64,000 bases of DNA. Origin: an uncultured Prevotellaceae bacterium. GTDB taxonomy: Bacteria > Bacteroidota > Bacteroidia > Bacteroidales > Muribaculaceae. Location: contig CAMJXD010000003.1 of NCBI GenBank assembly GCA_946409635.1, positions 1-64,000 on the forward strand. Direction: 5' to 3'. The notes under the pieces were generated by a model, which was not told the origin of the DNA, made no database searches, and was given only the letters and a program-made list of their open reading frames with translations. Shown here in pieces: positions 52,391 through 61,668 of the stretch (positions within the stretch are counted from its first letter, which is position 1; each line of letters begins with the position of its first letter). The position numbers were made by a program, and so were the translations under genes.

Positions 52391-54109
52391 TCAGTTGCCG
52401 TTGAGCAACATGGAAATCAGCGCGATGACATCGGCGATATTGACCTGGCCGTCTCCGGTGACGTCGGCACCTGCCTCGTTGAGCGACGTAGTCATCGAGT
52501 TGAGCAAGCAATTGATGAACAGCGTGATATCGGCAATGTTGACCTGGCCGTCATCATTGACATCGCCCGGCTGGACGGTGCGGGCAAAGACATTCTCGTC
52601 GAGGAAAGCCATGCGCTGGGTAATCCAGTCGGCAACATACTTCATCTCGGCGCTGATGTCCAGCACCTTGCCTCCCAAGTCACTGTCGCCGCTCCAGCGC
52701 TCCTCTTCGCGAGCCGCTGCGCCACACTCCTCCAACTCGCTGACGGCGGTGCTGAAGCGGTCCACCAGGCTGGCAGTGCTGAGCCATGTCTTGCGCAGTT
52801 CCCAATAGCGCTTGATGATCTGGTCACGATGCCATGTGTGGTTGAACATGTCACCCAGTGCCAAGTGCATAATCCAGTTCACGGGCCGGTCGGGCCTGAC
52901 GTCAAGCCCGTCGACCGAGGTGGATCCCACGCTGATGTCGAGGTCCCACGGCGTGATCGTGAGGCACGGCGACACCTGCTTGTCATAGCAGCTGTAATAG
53001 ATGTTCTTGATCTCGTTGTCGATGGCCTGCAGGGCGACGATAAAGATATAGTAGTCCTGCATGACCGGCACGTCGAAGTAGTATCCCAGCGAGTCGCCCA
53101 TCACCTGCCAGTTGTCGACGGCATCGTAGCGGCGGGCAAACTCAAAGGCATTATAGAGCACACTCCAGTCGGTGGGAGCTACGTCCTCAAACTCGGGATA
53201 GGTGACCTCGTTGCCGTTCCAGGTGTCGAGACTGTTGTTGTAGGGCGGGAAGGCGTAGGTGGGAAAGCGCTGCTTGGCCGTCCACTGCTGCCCGTGGAAC
53301 ACACCGGCCACGGTGTCGTGCTTGACCAGAGCCAGCTGCTTGCGGTCGACGGGCTCAATCAAGCTGTAGATGCCGTGGTAACTGCCGTTGAGAAAGACCT
53401 CGGTGAGGCGACCGCGGGAACCATTGATGACCGTAGAGTCCTGAGCCTTGTACCAGGGGTCACGTGCCATGTCGAGCCACAAGTCGGTGCACACGCGGTT
53501 GCGAATGCGCAGCATGTCAATCTGTCCACCGTCGAGTTTCCAGTGGTTGTCCTTGCGCAGGTCGAGCAGGGTGCGGTTCTTCTTGTTGCCGTTCTCGTCG
53601 ACAAACTTGATGTGGTAGTTGCGCTTGTGCCTGTCGCCATCGTTGGTGATGCCGCCGCGCCACTTGAGTTTGGCCAGCATGCCGCTCTTGTCGGTGGCAT
53701 CGTCGGGTGTATACAGCGACACCGATCCCGGGGCATACTCGTCGCCGAACTCACCGTCGATCGCGAGCAGCGGCAGCCAGGTGAAGGTGATAGTACCCAC
53801 AAGGGTGCTGTCGCCGGCGACGGCGCTGAACGGATACTGCTTGCCGCCCTTGACGGCCTCAAAGGTGACCGTGTCGCCGCTGTTGACAGCCACACCGTTG
53901 ATGCTGCACGACGTCAGCAGGCTGTCGATGGTAACGACGGCCCGCCAGTCGGTGCCGAAGTGCTGCTTCTCAACAGAGCACAACCAGCGGTTGTGCAGCG
54001 CGTCACACAGGGCCCTGTGGCCGTCGATCATCAACGATTGAGCCCATGACGAGCAAGCCGCAGCTATCGCCATCGACACCATTACAAGTCGCAAAAAGGA
54101 GTGAGCCAT
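52391..54109 (-). CDS. Secreted CotH-family protein with dockerin-like tail (2)
   Basis: 572 residues. Signal peptide about 1-24 (SSWAQ). CotH domain: KLKWRGGITNDGDRHKRNYHIKF, NHWKLDGGQIDMLRIRNRVCTDLW, LNGSYHGIYSLIEPVDRKQL and WDLDISVGSTSVDG with the acidic metal site. Two dockerin-like repeats end it (GDVNDDGQVNIADITLFI and ADVTGDGQVNIADVIALI). It is a different subfamily from the copy at 40649 but with the same architecture. The start at 54109 (MAHSFLRLVM) gives a proper signal peptide; a longer frame contains the -7 box. Confidence 0.88.
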   Translation of the reverse strand: MAHSFLRLVMVSMAIAAACSSWAQSLMIDGHRALCDALHNRWLCSVEKQHFGTDWRAVVTIDSLLTSCSINGVAVNSGDTVTFEAVKGGKQYPFSAVAGDSTLVGTITFTWLPLLAIDGEFGDEYAPGSVSLYTPDDATDKSGMLAKLKWRGGITNDGDRHKRNYHIKFVDENGNKKNRTLLDLRKDNHWKLDGGQIDMLRIRNRVCTDLWLDMARDPWYKAQDSTVINGSRGRLTEVFLNGSYHGIYSLIEPVDRKQLALVKHDTVAGVFHGQQWTAKQRFPTYAFPPYNNSLDTWNGNEVTYPEFEDVAPTDWSVLYNAFEFARRYDAVDNWQVMGDSLGYYFDVPVMQDYYIFIVALQAIDNEIKNIYYSCYDKQVSPCLTITPWDLDISVGSTSVDGLDVRPDRPVNWIMHLALGDMFNHTWHRDQIIKRYWELRKTWLSTASLVDRFSTAVSELEECGAAAREEERWSGDSDLGGKVLDISAEMKYVADWITQRMAFLDENVFARTVQPGDVNDDGQVNIADITLFINCLLNSMTTSLNEAGADVTGDGQVNIADVIALISMLLNGN

Positions 54110-54157
54110 GTCAATTGTTTTCAGTAATCTAATGATTAAGCTATCGCAGTCAACCTG

Positions 54158-54165
54158 CAAAGTTA
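54158..54165 (-). promoter_or_regulatory. -7 box of the second CotH gene
   Basis: CAAAGTTA on the plus strand is TAACTTTG on the minus strand, 49 bp before the ATG at 54109. Confidence 0.55.
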
Positions 54166-54281
54166 GTGAAATTTTTTGGGCCGCATGGCCTTGAAGGACG
54201 GATTTTTTTGATTCCGAGACTCACTTTTTGCAACAATAAAAAAATACAGTCAATCATGGGATTCTTGTGAGAAAAAAGCAC

Positions 54282-54289
54282 TATCTTTG
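54282..54289 (+). promoter_or_regulatory. -7 box of the gene at 54346
   Basis: TATCTTTG (TAnnTTTG), 56 nt before the ATG. Confidence 0.55.
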
Positions 54290-54345
54290 CCCAATTATAT
54301 AGATGTTGAACTTATCCATTATTAACCATTTAATAATTCATTGCA

Positions 54346-56820
54346 ATGAGGAAACTTTTTACTTTATTAACCATGTGTCTGTTGGCCAGCACAGCCTGGG
54401 CAACTGTCATCACGTTTGACGCCACCGTCGACGTGGGTACCGGCAGCGGCACCGCAGCCCCCTACACGATTGTCAAGGAGGCCGAAGGCGTGAAGGTCAC
54501 CATCGAAGTCTCCAAGGGTATGGCAAACGGTTCTCAATACCGTATCTACAAGGGAGAGACGATGACCATCAAGGCCGAGGGCGGCGACATCACCAACATC
54601 GACATCACCTGCACCGCCAACGGTGATGCACAGTACGGTCCCGGTTGCTTCACGAGCAACATTCCCGAGTACAACTACAAGGACAAGGTGGGTACCTGGA
54701 CCGGTGCCACAGGAGCAGTCGTGTTTACCGCCGCTACCAATCAGGTGCGCGCCACCCTCATTCAGGTTACCGTGGGCGCTGCCGGCTTGGCTGCCCCCAC
54801 CTTCACCCCTGGCGCAGGCGTGTACACCGAGCCCATCCAGGTGTCGATGAGTTGCCGCACCGCAGGTGCCAAGATTTACTACACCACCAACGGCAGCACC
54901 CCCACCACGAGCTCGACCCTGTACAGCGCTCCCCTGTCGCTGAACAGCAACACCACCCTCAAGGCCATCTCGGTGCTGGACGGCGAGACCAGCGATGTGG
55001 CTGAGGCTGTCTACACGTTTGTCACCCCCGAGAATGTTGCCAACATCGCAGCCTACTCGGGCCTGGCCGACGACAGCTACGCGAAATTTACCCGTCCCGT
55101 ATATGCTATTGCACAGAACGGCAACTACCTGTACGTGAAGGACAACACGGGCTTCGGCCTGTTCTATGGCAAGCTGGACCAGACCTACCAGCTGGGCGAT
55201 GAGATTCCCGCCGGCTTTATTGGCAAGAAGACCACCTATAGTGGTGAGCCCGAGTTGACCGACCTGTCAGGCTTTAAGGCTGCCAGCGGCAACATGGAAA
55301 TCGAGCCCGAGGAGTTCACTACCGCCATGGTAGATCACGCTCACTGGGCACACTACGTTCACTTCTCGAGCGCCACCATCGACCCCGATGCCAAGACGCT
55401 GACCGATGCCGTGGGCACCGCTCCCGTCTACTTCAGCATGGGCGTGGCCGCTAACCAGATCACCGCTGGTCAGGAGTATGAGGTTTGGGCCATCGTCGGC
55501 TCCTACAAGGCCGCCAACAGCGACAATGTCGTTTATCAGCTGCTGCCCATCAAGGTAAAGCGCAAAGGTCCCGGCATCGGTATCGGCAACATGGGCGAGT
55601 ATGAGGACGGCACGACGCTCGAGTTTGACTACGATGCCACCGTGCTGATTCACAACAACTCGCGCCTGTTTGTCAAGGACGAAACGGGCTTTGGCCTGAT
55701 CTATGGTGCTCCCGGCCAGACCTACAAGAAGGGCGACGTGATTCCCTCAGGCTATAGCGGCCAGAAGACCACCTTCGGCGGCGAGCCCGAGCTGGCCAAA
55801 CCCTTCGCTGGTTTCAAGGCAGCTACCAGCCACGTGGCGGTAACCCCCGAGCCCGCAACCCCGCTGGATGTCAACCACGAGCACTTTGCCCAGTATGTGA
55901 TCATGTACAACGTGACCATCAGCGAGCTCAACGGCAACAGCTTCACTATTACCGATGCCAACGGCAACACCTGCAAGGGTTACAACCAGTTCAACCAGAA
56001 CGTTACCGAGGGTACGTTTGAGACGTATGAAGGCATCGTAGGCTCCTACGGCGCTACCAACACCGTATATCAGCTGTTACCCATCATCGAGGAGCCTGCC
56101 GTTCCCGTTGCCAGCATCAACGAGCTGTATGCTTTAAACAGCGGCCGCAAGGGCAAGTTCACCACTGCGCTGACTGCTATCTACCAGAAGGGTCTCAGGA
56201 TGTATGTACAGGACGTTCAGGGCACACAGACCCTCGTCTATGGCAGCGTTCCCGGCACCTTTGTCAATGGTGACCTGATCAACGGCGCCGTTGCAACGTG
56301 GAGCATCTACCAGAATGCCAAGCAAATGATTCCTCAGGAGAACTTCGTTAACGCTGGCCACGGCACCGAGGTTCAGCCCGACGAGCCCATGCCCATCGAG
56401 GAGATCTCACAGGACATGATCCACCGCTACCTGAGCTTTGAGGATGTTGAAATCATCGAGGAAGACGGCACCCAGTATATCGTCGACGAGACCGGCCGCA
56501 TCAAGCTGTTCAACCAGTTTGAAATCGAGTATACCGGCAAGGCTCCCTACTATGTAGAAGGCTTCCTGGCCCTCCACAGCGGCGAGCTGGAGATCTTCCC
56601 CACCAAGGTAGAAGGCGAGCCCGAGTTTGACTGCGGCATCAAGGGTGACGTGAACAACGACAAGGAGATCAACATTGCCGACATCAATGCCCTGATCGAC
56701 ATCATCGTCGGTGCCAACGTGGATGACTGCACCCGCTGGCGTGCCGACGTTGCCGAGGACAACGAGATCGGTGTTGCCGATGTCAATGCCCTGATCGACT
56801 TGATCCTCAACGGCAACTAA
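54346..56820 (+). CDS. Large secreted modular protein with chitobiase-C-like module, repeats and dockerin-like tail
   Basis: 824 residues. Signal peptide about 1-19 (TAWA). An N-terminal beta domain (about 20-143) is followed by a chitobiase/hexosaminidase C-terminal-type module (about 145-225: YYTTNGSTPTTSSTLYSAPLSL). Then come three repeats of about 150 residues (around 235, 415 and 590), each with a LYVKDNTGFGLFYGKLDQTY-like core and a GDxIPxG turn, suggesting OB-like beta barrels. The end has one clear and one degenerate dockerin-like repeat (GDVNNDKEINIADINALI, ADVAEDNEIGVADVNALI). No catalytic motif is recognised; probably glycan binding or surface structure (inference). Confidence 0.85.
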   Translation: MRKLFTLLTMCLLASTAWATVITFDATVDVGTGSGTAAPYTIVKEAEGVKVTIEVSKGMANGSQYRIYKGETMTIKAEGGDITNIDITCTANGDAQYGPGCFTSNIPEYNYKDKVGTWTGATGAVVFTAATNQVRATLIQVTVGAAGLAAPTFTPGAGVYTEPIQVSMSCRTAGAKIYYTTNGSTPTTSSTLYSAPLSLNSNTTLKAISVLDGETSDVAEAVYTFVTPENVANIAAYSGLADDSYAKFTRPVYAIAQNGNYLYVKDNTGFGLFYGKLDQTYQLGDEIPAGFIGKKTTYSGEPELTDLSGFKAASGNMEIEPEEFTTAMVDHAHWAHYVHFSSATIDPDAKTLTDAVGTAPVYFSMGVAANQITAGQEYEVWAIVGSYKAANSDNVVYQLLPIKVKRKGPGIGIGNMGEYEDGTTLEFDYDATVLIHNNSRLFVKDETGFGLIYGAPGQTYKKGDVIPSGYSGQKTTFGGEPELAKPFAGFKAATSHVAVTPEPATPLDVNHEHFAQYVIMYNVTISELNGNSFTITDANGNTCKGYNQFNQNVTEGTFETYEGIVGSYGATNTVYQLLPIIEEPAVPVASINELYALNSGRKGKFTTALTAIYQKGLRMYVQDVQGTQTLVYGSVPGTFVNGDLINGAVATWSIYQNAKQMIPQENFVNAGHGTEVQPDEPMPIEEISQDMIHRYLSFEDVEIIEEDGTQYIVDETGRIKLFNQFEIEYTGKAPYYVEGFLALHSGELEIFPTKVEGEPEFDCGIKGDVNNDKEINIADINALIDIIVGANVDDCTRWRADVAEDNEIGVADVNALIDLILNGN

Positions 56821-56860
56821 TCGACGCCACCTAGGCTGCCACACAGCCCATCACATCATC

Positions 56861-56902
56861 GGGAGGCCCGCATCAGTCCTGCGGCGCCTCCCGCTTTTTT
56901 TT
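56861..56902 (+). terminator. Terminator of the gene at 54346
   Basis: GGGAGGC (56861-56867) pairs with GCCTCCC (56886-56892), with CGC/GCG inside, followed by GCTTTTTTTTC. Confidence 0.92.
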
Positions 56903-56949
56903 CGGACAGGCGGCATTCCCTGGAGTAAATAATAAATTTCGGCAAGCTA

Positions 56950-56980
56950 TTGTATAATTGAAGATTATGTAGTAATTTTG
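56950..56980 (+). promoter_or_regulatory. Promoter far upstream of the gene at 57346
   Basis: TTG (56950-56952), 20 bp, TAATTTTG (56973-56980). It implies a leader of about 360 nt for the next gene. Confidence 0.5.
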
Positions 56981-57085
56981 TGACCGAAATCTAAACAAAT
57001 CCACATTTTATATAATGAATCGGGACCGGAACAAATACCGCCGTCATTCCCTCATGGAGTATCTGAGAGCGTTATACACTCCCAC

Positions 57086-57162
57086 GTTGTCACGTGTGAC
57101 AACTCCCGAGCCCGATGTCCGAATCACAAGAGCGCAAAGCCTGACATGCCTGGTTTTGCGCT
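57086..57162 (+). promoter_or_regulatory. Structured leader: palindrome and possible attenuator
   Basis: GTTGTCAC-GT-GTGACAAC (57086-57103) is a perfect 8-bp palindrome with a 2-bp centre. Further on AGCGCAAA (57131-57138) pairs with TTTGCGCT (57155-57162) and is followed by TTATTT, a weak terminator shape inside the leader. No known regulator or RNA motif is recognised. Confidence 0.4.
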
Positions 57163-57345
57163 TTATTTATCCATGCAGCCAAGCCACGAGTCTGTGGTCC
57201 ATGGCTGTGGCCGACTTAACGCCATCACCACCATATGAGGGCCGCAACAAGAGGTTCATCAGGGTCAGCCTCACGGGACGGCCTCCCCAAAAGAGCGTTT
57301 ACATGACCCCGTATTATTAATTCCAACCATTATCAACTTCTCTCA

Positions 57346-58770
57346 ATGAAACGATTTACATTCTCATTACTGTGCACGCTGTCACTGATGCTGGCAGCCG
57401 GAGCCGACCACAACAGCGGCCAGAGCGGGCTGTTCGGCGACCTGAACAATGACGGCGAAGTCAACCTCGCCGACCTGAATGTGCTTGTCGAGGTCATCCT
57501 CAACGGCCAGCCCCAACCCGGCCCCGGTCCCGTGGCCACACACACGCCCAACATGACCATTGCTGAGTTCAAAGCCAAACATTGGCAAGACGACCTGAAC
57601 TGCATCGACACGGTGACCTCCAACGAGATTATCCACGGCTGGGTGACCAGCAGCGACCGGAGCGGCAACATCTACAAGATGCTGTATATCGCCGACGAGT
57701 CGGGCCAAGGCCTCGCCATCAGCATAAACAAGAACTACCTGTGCAATGAGTACCCCATCGGACAGGAAATCGTGCTGCCCATGCAGGGCTACTTTATAGG
57801 CAATTATAGCAACATGCAACAGATTGGCTATCCCACGTGGTATGAGGGAGGACAAGCCTGGGAGCCCACCTATCTGCCCGCCTCGATGTGGGAAAGCATG
57901 GCCGAACTCAACGGTGCACCCGACCCCGACCGTCCCGAAGTACAACCGCTCGACATCAACATCAGCGACCTCATGTTCGACAGCGAGACCAAGCGCCAGT
58001 ATCAGGGACGCCTGGTGCGCATCAAGGGTGTCACCTTTGTCGAGGCTGACGGAACAGTCACCTATTCCGGCGCGAACAGTATGACCAACCGCACGATTCA
58101 AGACGAGAACGGCAACACGCTGATCATTCGCAACAGCAACTATGCCGACTTTGCCTCCACCCCGCTGCCGACCGGCCAGGTTGACGTCGTGGGCCTGATG
58201 AGCATGTACCGCACGACATGGCAATTATTCCTTCGCAGCATCGACGACGTGACAGCGTCGGCACCAACGCCCCAAGCGGTCAATGCCCTTGACGAGGGCT
58301 TTGACACCTCGCTGCCTGATGACTGGTTCAACATCGTGATCAGCGGCGACAAGCAGTGGTACCACACGGCATATCAGGGCAACGGCTATGCCGCAATGAC
58401 GGGTTACAAGGGCCAGCAGCCTCCGTTTGAGGCATGGCTCATCACACCCGCCCTTGATATCAAGAATGCCAGCAACAAGGTGCTGACATTCACCACCCAG
58501 GTTGCCCCGTACACCAGCACGACCACCCAGTTTGAGGTGTACGTCCTTAACTCGGCCGACCCGACAGCCGCCACTGTGAAGGCCAAACTGAATCCCATTC
58601 TGGCCACGCCGTCGGCCACAAGCACCTACAGTGATGTCACCGACAGCGGCGACATCGACCTGAGCCAGTGGACCGACGGCTGTTACTACATCGGATTCCG
58701 CTACTATGCCACCGAAGATGTCAACTACGGCACCTGGTGTGTGGACAACGTCCGCTTCAATGCGCAATAA
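57346..58770 (+). CDS. Secreted protein with N-terminal dockerin-like repeat, DUF5689-like and choice-of-anchor-like domains
   Basis: 474 residues. Signal peptide about 1-19 (LAAGA). Directly after it stands a single dockerin-like repeat (GDLNNDGEVNLADLNVLVEVIL, about 30-53) and a proline-rich linker. Residues about 65-300 fit a DUF5689-like OB-type domain (IHGWVTSSDRSGNIYKMLYIADESGQGLAISI). The C-terminal part (about 310-474) reads as a choice-of-anchor J-type beta-sandwich (LDEGFDTSLPDDW, EAWLITPALDI, WCVDNVRF). The repeat at the N-terminus is unusual, the other proteins here having it at the C-terminus. Function unknown. Confidence 0.82.
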   Translation: MKRFTFSLLCTLSLMLAAGADHNSGQSGLFGDLNNDGEVNLADLNVLVEVILNGQPQPGPGPVATHTPNMTIAEFKAKHWQDDLNCIDTVTSNEIIHGWVTSSDRSGNIYKMLYIADESGQGLAISINKNYLCNEYPIGQEIVLPMQGYFIGNYSNMQQIGYPTWYEGGQAWEPTYLPASMWESMAELNGAPDPDRPEVQPLDINISDLMFDSETKRQYQGRLVRIKGVTFVEADGTVTYSGANSMTNRTIQDENGNTLIIRNSNYADFASTPLPTGQVDVVGLMSMYRTTWQLFLRSIDDVTASAPTPQAVNALDEGFDTSLPDDWFNIVISGDKQWYHTAYQGNGYAAMTGYKGQQPPFEAWLITPALDIKNASNKVLTFTTQVAPYTSTTTQFEVYVLNSADPTAATVKAKLNPILATPSATSTYSDVTDSGDIDLSQWTDGCYYIGFRYYATEDVNYGTWCVDNVRFNAQ

Positions 58771-58785
58771 GCTTTAAGGCAATGG

Positions 58786-58822
58786 TTTTCGGTGCCAGTC
58801 GGTGTCTGGCACCGAAAACTTT
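58786..58822 (+). terminator. Terminator after the gene at 57346
   Basis: TTTTCGGTGCCAG (58786-58798) pairs perfectly with CTGGCACCGAAAA (58806-58818), 7-nt loop, followed by CTTTC. Confidence 0.85.
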
Positions 58823-58833
58823 CATCCGCCCTC

Positions 58834-58864
58834 TTGATTAATCAATTTCTATTATGTATTTTTG
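58834..58864 (+). promoter_or_regulatory. Promoter of the gene at 58891
   Basis: TTG (58834-58836), 20 bp, TATTTTTG (58857-58864), 26 nt before the ATG. Confidence 0.6.
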
Positions 58865-58890
58865 CAATTAAAACTAAAAACTTTGCGGTC

Positions 58891-60576
58891 ATGAAAAAAT
58901 TTGTTGTATCACTGCTCATATCGTTGATGGCCGTTATGGGGATGAAGGCCACGATTACAGCAACGTTTGAGTATACTCCAGGGACATATTATCCCGCTGT
59001 CATTCCTCTGCCACTGTACGATAATGGCGTCCGCCTGATACTCTTTGGCTCGATGGGCCCGAAGATAACTATCCGCGACACCTCATCACTGACTTCCGAT
59101 GTCGGGCCCATCACTGAAATTGTGTTTGAGCAGGCAGGGTCATCCGCCTTCACTTTCTCTAGCGGCACCTATCATAACGAAGGCTATAACCTGGTATGGG
59201 TTGGAAATGAGAGTGAGGTTACCTTCACACCCAACACCAGCGGGTCGGCAAAACGTATCGTCGTGACAGTCGATGACTCCGGACAAGGGTCCGACCCTGA
59301 GTTTGGCATCGGCGACCTGTTCAACATGTCCTCAGGAGACGAGTTCATCAGCGCTTTTCCGGCCACCGTACTGTGGCAAAGCAGCAAATACCTCTATATC
59401 AAGGATCCGACCGGTTTCGGACTCATCTATGGTGATGTGGGCCATGTCTATAAGCAGGGCGACGAGATTCCCCCAGGCTGGGGTGGCAAGGTCGGATATT
59501 ATAACGGTTTCCCGGAATTGATGCCACCATTCTTCGGTTTTGATGATCCCATCTTTAATGAGACTGTTAATCCCGAGGAGATTTCCTTCGCCCAACTTGA
59601 CCGAGCCCACTGGGCCCACTATGTCATGGTCAGGGAAGTAACGATTGACCCCATCAGGCATGTCCTGGTTGACAAGTATGGTAATGAGCTGCCCTACTAC
59701 AACCAGTTCCAAATCACGCTACCCAATGACCTGACAAGGACATACACCTTCTACGGTATCGTAGGAGTCTATCAGCCGTCTAGCGGTCAGCCCATCTTCC
59801 AGCTCCTGATCACCGACTATGACCCCAAAGACCCAATCAATGAGGTCGATTGTCTGGAAGACCTATACCTGCTGCCACAGGGCGAGGTGACCCATTTCAA
59901 GAGTCCGCTGGTGGTCATCAGCCAAGCCAGCTCGACCTACCTTTACGTGAAGGATCAACGCGGCCGGTATGGCCTCATCTACGGGAGCCAAGTCGGCGGC
60001 CCCTTCATGAACGGCGACTCCATCATTGGCGATGCCAGTTGGAGTACCTACCAGCAGATACCCCAATTGAAACCCGATGGCGAATGGGAGGTGGTGGGCC
60101 ATGGTCCCTTGCAGCAGCCTAAACGCATTGACGCCATCGAGGATGTCGAGACGGACTGGGCACACATGTATGTACAATTCAGCGGCGTGAGCGTCTACCA
60201 CGACAATGAGTCATTATCTTACATCATGAGCGACGAGACCGACGAGATGGCCTTGTTTAACCACTTTAACATCACGATTCCCACCTTTAGATACCCCGAT
60301 GTTGCACCCACTTATGACGACGAGCCCACCATCAGCACCGTAATGAATCTCATCAACTATATTCTGACCGGAGGGCCCGCCCAGTCCGACGGTACAGCGC
60401 AGCACCCGTGGAAGAACTGCTACGTAGCAGGCTTCCTGGGAGTCTTCGAGGGCAATCTGGAGCTCTACCCCACCGTGGTCAACACCGAGGCGATACACAA
60501 CTATGACATCAACGGTGACGGCGAAATAAACATTGCCGACGTCAACGCCCTCATCAACAACATCATCAATTATTAA
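58891..60576 (+). CDS. Secreted modular protein related to the gene at 54346, single dockerin-like repeat
   Basis: 561 residues. Signal peptide about 1-20 (GMKA). N-terminal beta domain (about 21-130), then two repeats of the same kind as at 54346 (cores YLYIKDPTGFGLIYGDVGHVY and YLYVKDQRGRYGLIYGSQ; AHWAHYVMVREVTI corresponds to AHWAHYVHFSSATI there). The last 22 residues are one half-dockerin (DINGDGEINIADVNALI). The ATG at 58891 gives the signal peptide; upstream codons lie before the promoter. Function unknown, probably cell-surface or secreted. Confidence 0.82.
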   Translation: MKKFVVSLLISLMAVMGMKATITATFEYTPGTYYPAVIPLPLYDNGVRLILFGSMGPKITIRDTSSLTSDVGPITEIVFEQAGSSAFTFSSGTYHNEGYNLVWVGNESEVTFTPNTSGSAKRIVVTVDDSGQGSDPEFGIGDLFNMSSGDEFISAFPATVLWQSSKYLYIKDPTGFGLIYGDVGHVYKQGDEIPPGWGGKVGYYNGFPELMPPFFGFDDPIFNETVNPEEISFAQLDRAHWAHYVMVREVTIDPIRHVLVDKYGNELPYYNQFQITLPNDLTRTYTFYGIVGVYQPSSGQPIFQLLITDYDPKDPINEVDCLEDLYLLPQGEVTHFKSPLVVISQASSTYLYVKDQRGRYGLIYGSQVGGPFMNGDSIIGDASWSTYQQIPQLKPDGEWEVVGHGPLQQPKRIDAIEDVETDWAHMYVQFSGVSVYHDNESLSYIMSDETDEMALFNHFNITIPTFRYPDVAPTYDDEPTISTVMNLINYILTGGPAQSDGTAQHPWKNCYVAGFLGVFEGNLELYPTVVNTEAIHNYDINGDGEINIADVNALINNIINY

Positions 60577-60594
60577 TAGGAAAATATAGGGAAA

Positions 60595-61668
60595 TTACTT
60601 GCCTACGATGAAACGGCGCCAGGGCAAGCGCCGCAAGAGCAGCACCAGCAGCAGACACACGCCAAAGGCCAACATGCCGCTGACCAGGCAGTCGACCACC
60701 CAATGGGTGCGACCCAGCCAGGAGGCGGTCAATGGCCAGACGACTTGACGCAGGACAAGCATCTGCGACAGGTAGATGCCAAAGGTGCACACACTGAGCA
60801 GGGGCCACCACGTCGCAGCGGCGGGGTGGTTCTTGCCGTCGTAGCGGGCAGGAGCGAAACGCTGCACGATGACGTAGATGAGCGTGGCCATTGCCACGTT
60901 GTTGACGCTGATGTCGCACGTGACCGTGTCGATGTGCTGTTGCCAGGAGATGCCGAAATGGCCCTGCACCATGAACTCCAGCATCGGCATCAGCACTATG
61001 CCCAGCAGGAATAACAATGCCCACTTCCAGCCATGCTCACGTGTAAAGACCGGCAAGCCGTAGCGATGCAGGTAATAGCCCAGCAGGACGTAGCCATAGT
61101 AGTTGGCAAACGCGCCAAACATGTTGTGGCTGTATTGCGAGGCTTCCATGAAGATGCCGTGCTGATAAGGGATAAACGACGAGAGAACCCAGAGCACGAG
61201 AACGACCTCGACCCCGCGCTTGCCGATGGCATCGATACACTTGCTCACCAGCGGCAGTGTCACATAGACGACCAACAGCACATACACATACCACAGCAAT
61301 CCCTCGACAGGATGGAACAGGATGGATGTGAGCAGGCGCGGCGTGAAATTGTGCAGCAACAGGGCATGCTCGAGCAGATAGACCACCGTCCACACCACGA
61401 GCGGCGGCAACACCACACGCAGGCGGCGCCTGACGAAGCGCTTGCCGGGCATGGTCACGGGCAGCAGCAGGGCGCCAGTGATCATGAAGAACAGGTTACA
61501 GTTGACAGCCACCAGCACGGTATAGACCGCACCGGCAATGGACGGCGTGTTATAGTAGACGGCATATTGCCTGATGGGTGTGTGAATGAGAATCACCAGC
61601 AGGCAAGCGATGACACGCAGGATGTCAAGATAAGGGATGCGCCGCTGGAGGCGGGACTCGCTCATCAT
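60595..61668 (-). CDS. Membrane acyltransferase (acyltransferase-3 family)
   Basis: 357 residues, about ten membrane helices. The opening IPYLDILRVIACLLVILIHTP carries the family's Arg and His (R-x10-H), and the later FMITGALLLP is typical. These enzymes O-acetylate or succinylate surface glycans. Its ATG overlaps the ispF stop (ATGA), so it is expressed with ispF, though the two are functionally unrelated. Confidence 0.9.
   Translation of the reverse strand: MMSESRLQRRIPYLDILRVIACLLVILIHTPIRQYAVYYNTPSIAGAVYTVLVAVNCNLFFMITGALLLPVTMPGKRFVRRRLRVVLPPLVVWTVVYLLEHALLLHNFTPRLLTSILFHPVEGLLWYVYVLLVVYVTLPLVSKCIDAIGKRGVEVVLVLWVLSSFIPYQHGIFMEASQYSHNMFGAFANYYGYVLLGYYLHRYGLPVFTREHGWKWALLFLLGIVLMPMLEFMVQGHFGISWQQHIDTVTCDISVNNVAMATLIYVIVQRFAPARYDGKNHPAAATWWPLLSVCTFGIYLSQMLVLRQVVWPLTASWLGRTHWVVDCLVSGMLAFGVCLLLVLLLRRLPWRRFIVGK

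Noticed and set aside
57015-57320. 101-codon plus-strand frame in the leader of the 57346 gene
   Set aside because: Contains the palindrome and hairpin, has no recognisable protein pattern, and its composition looks non-coding.
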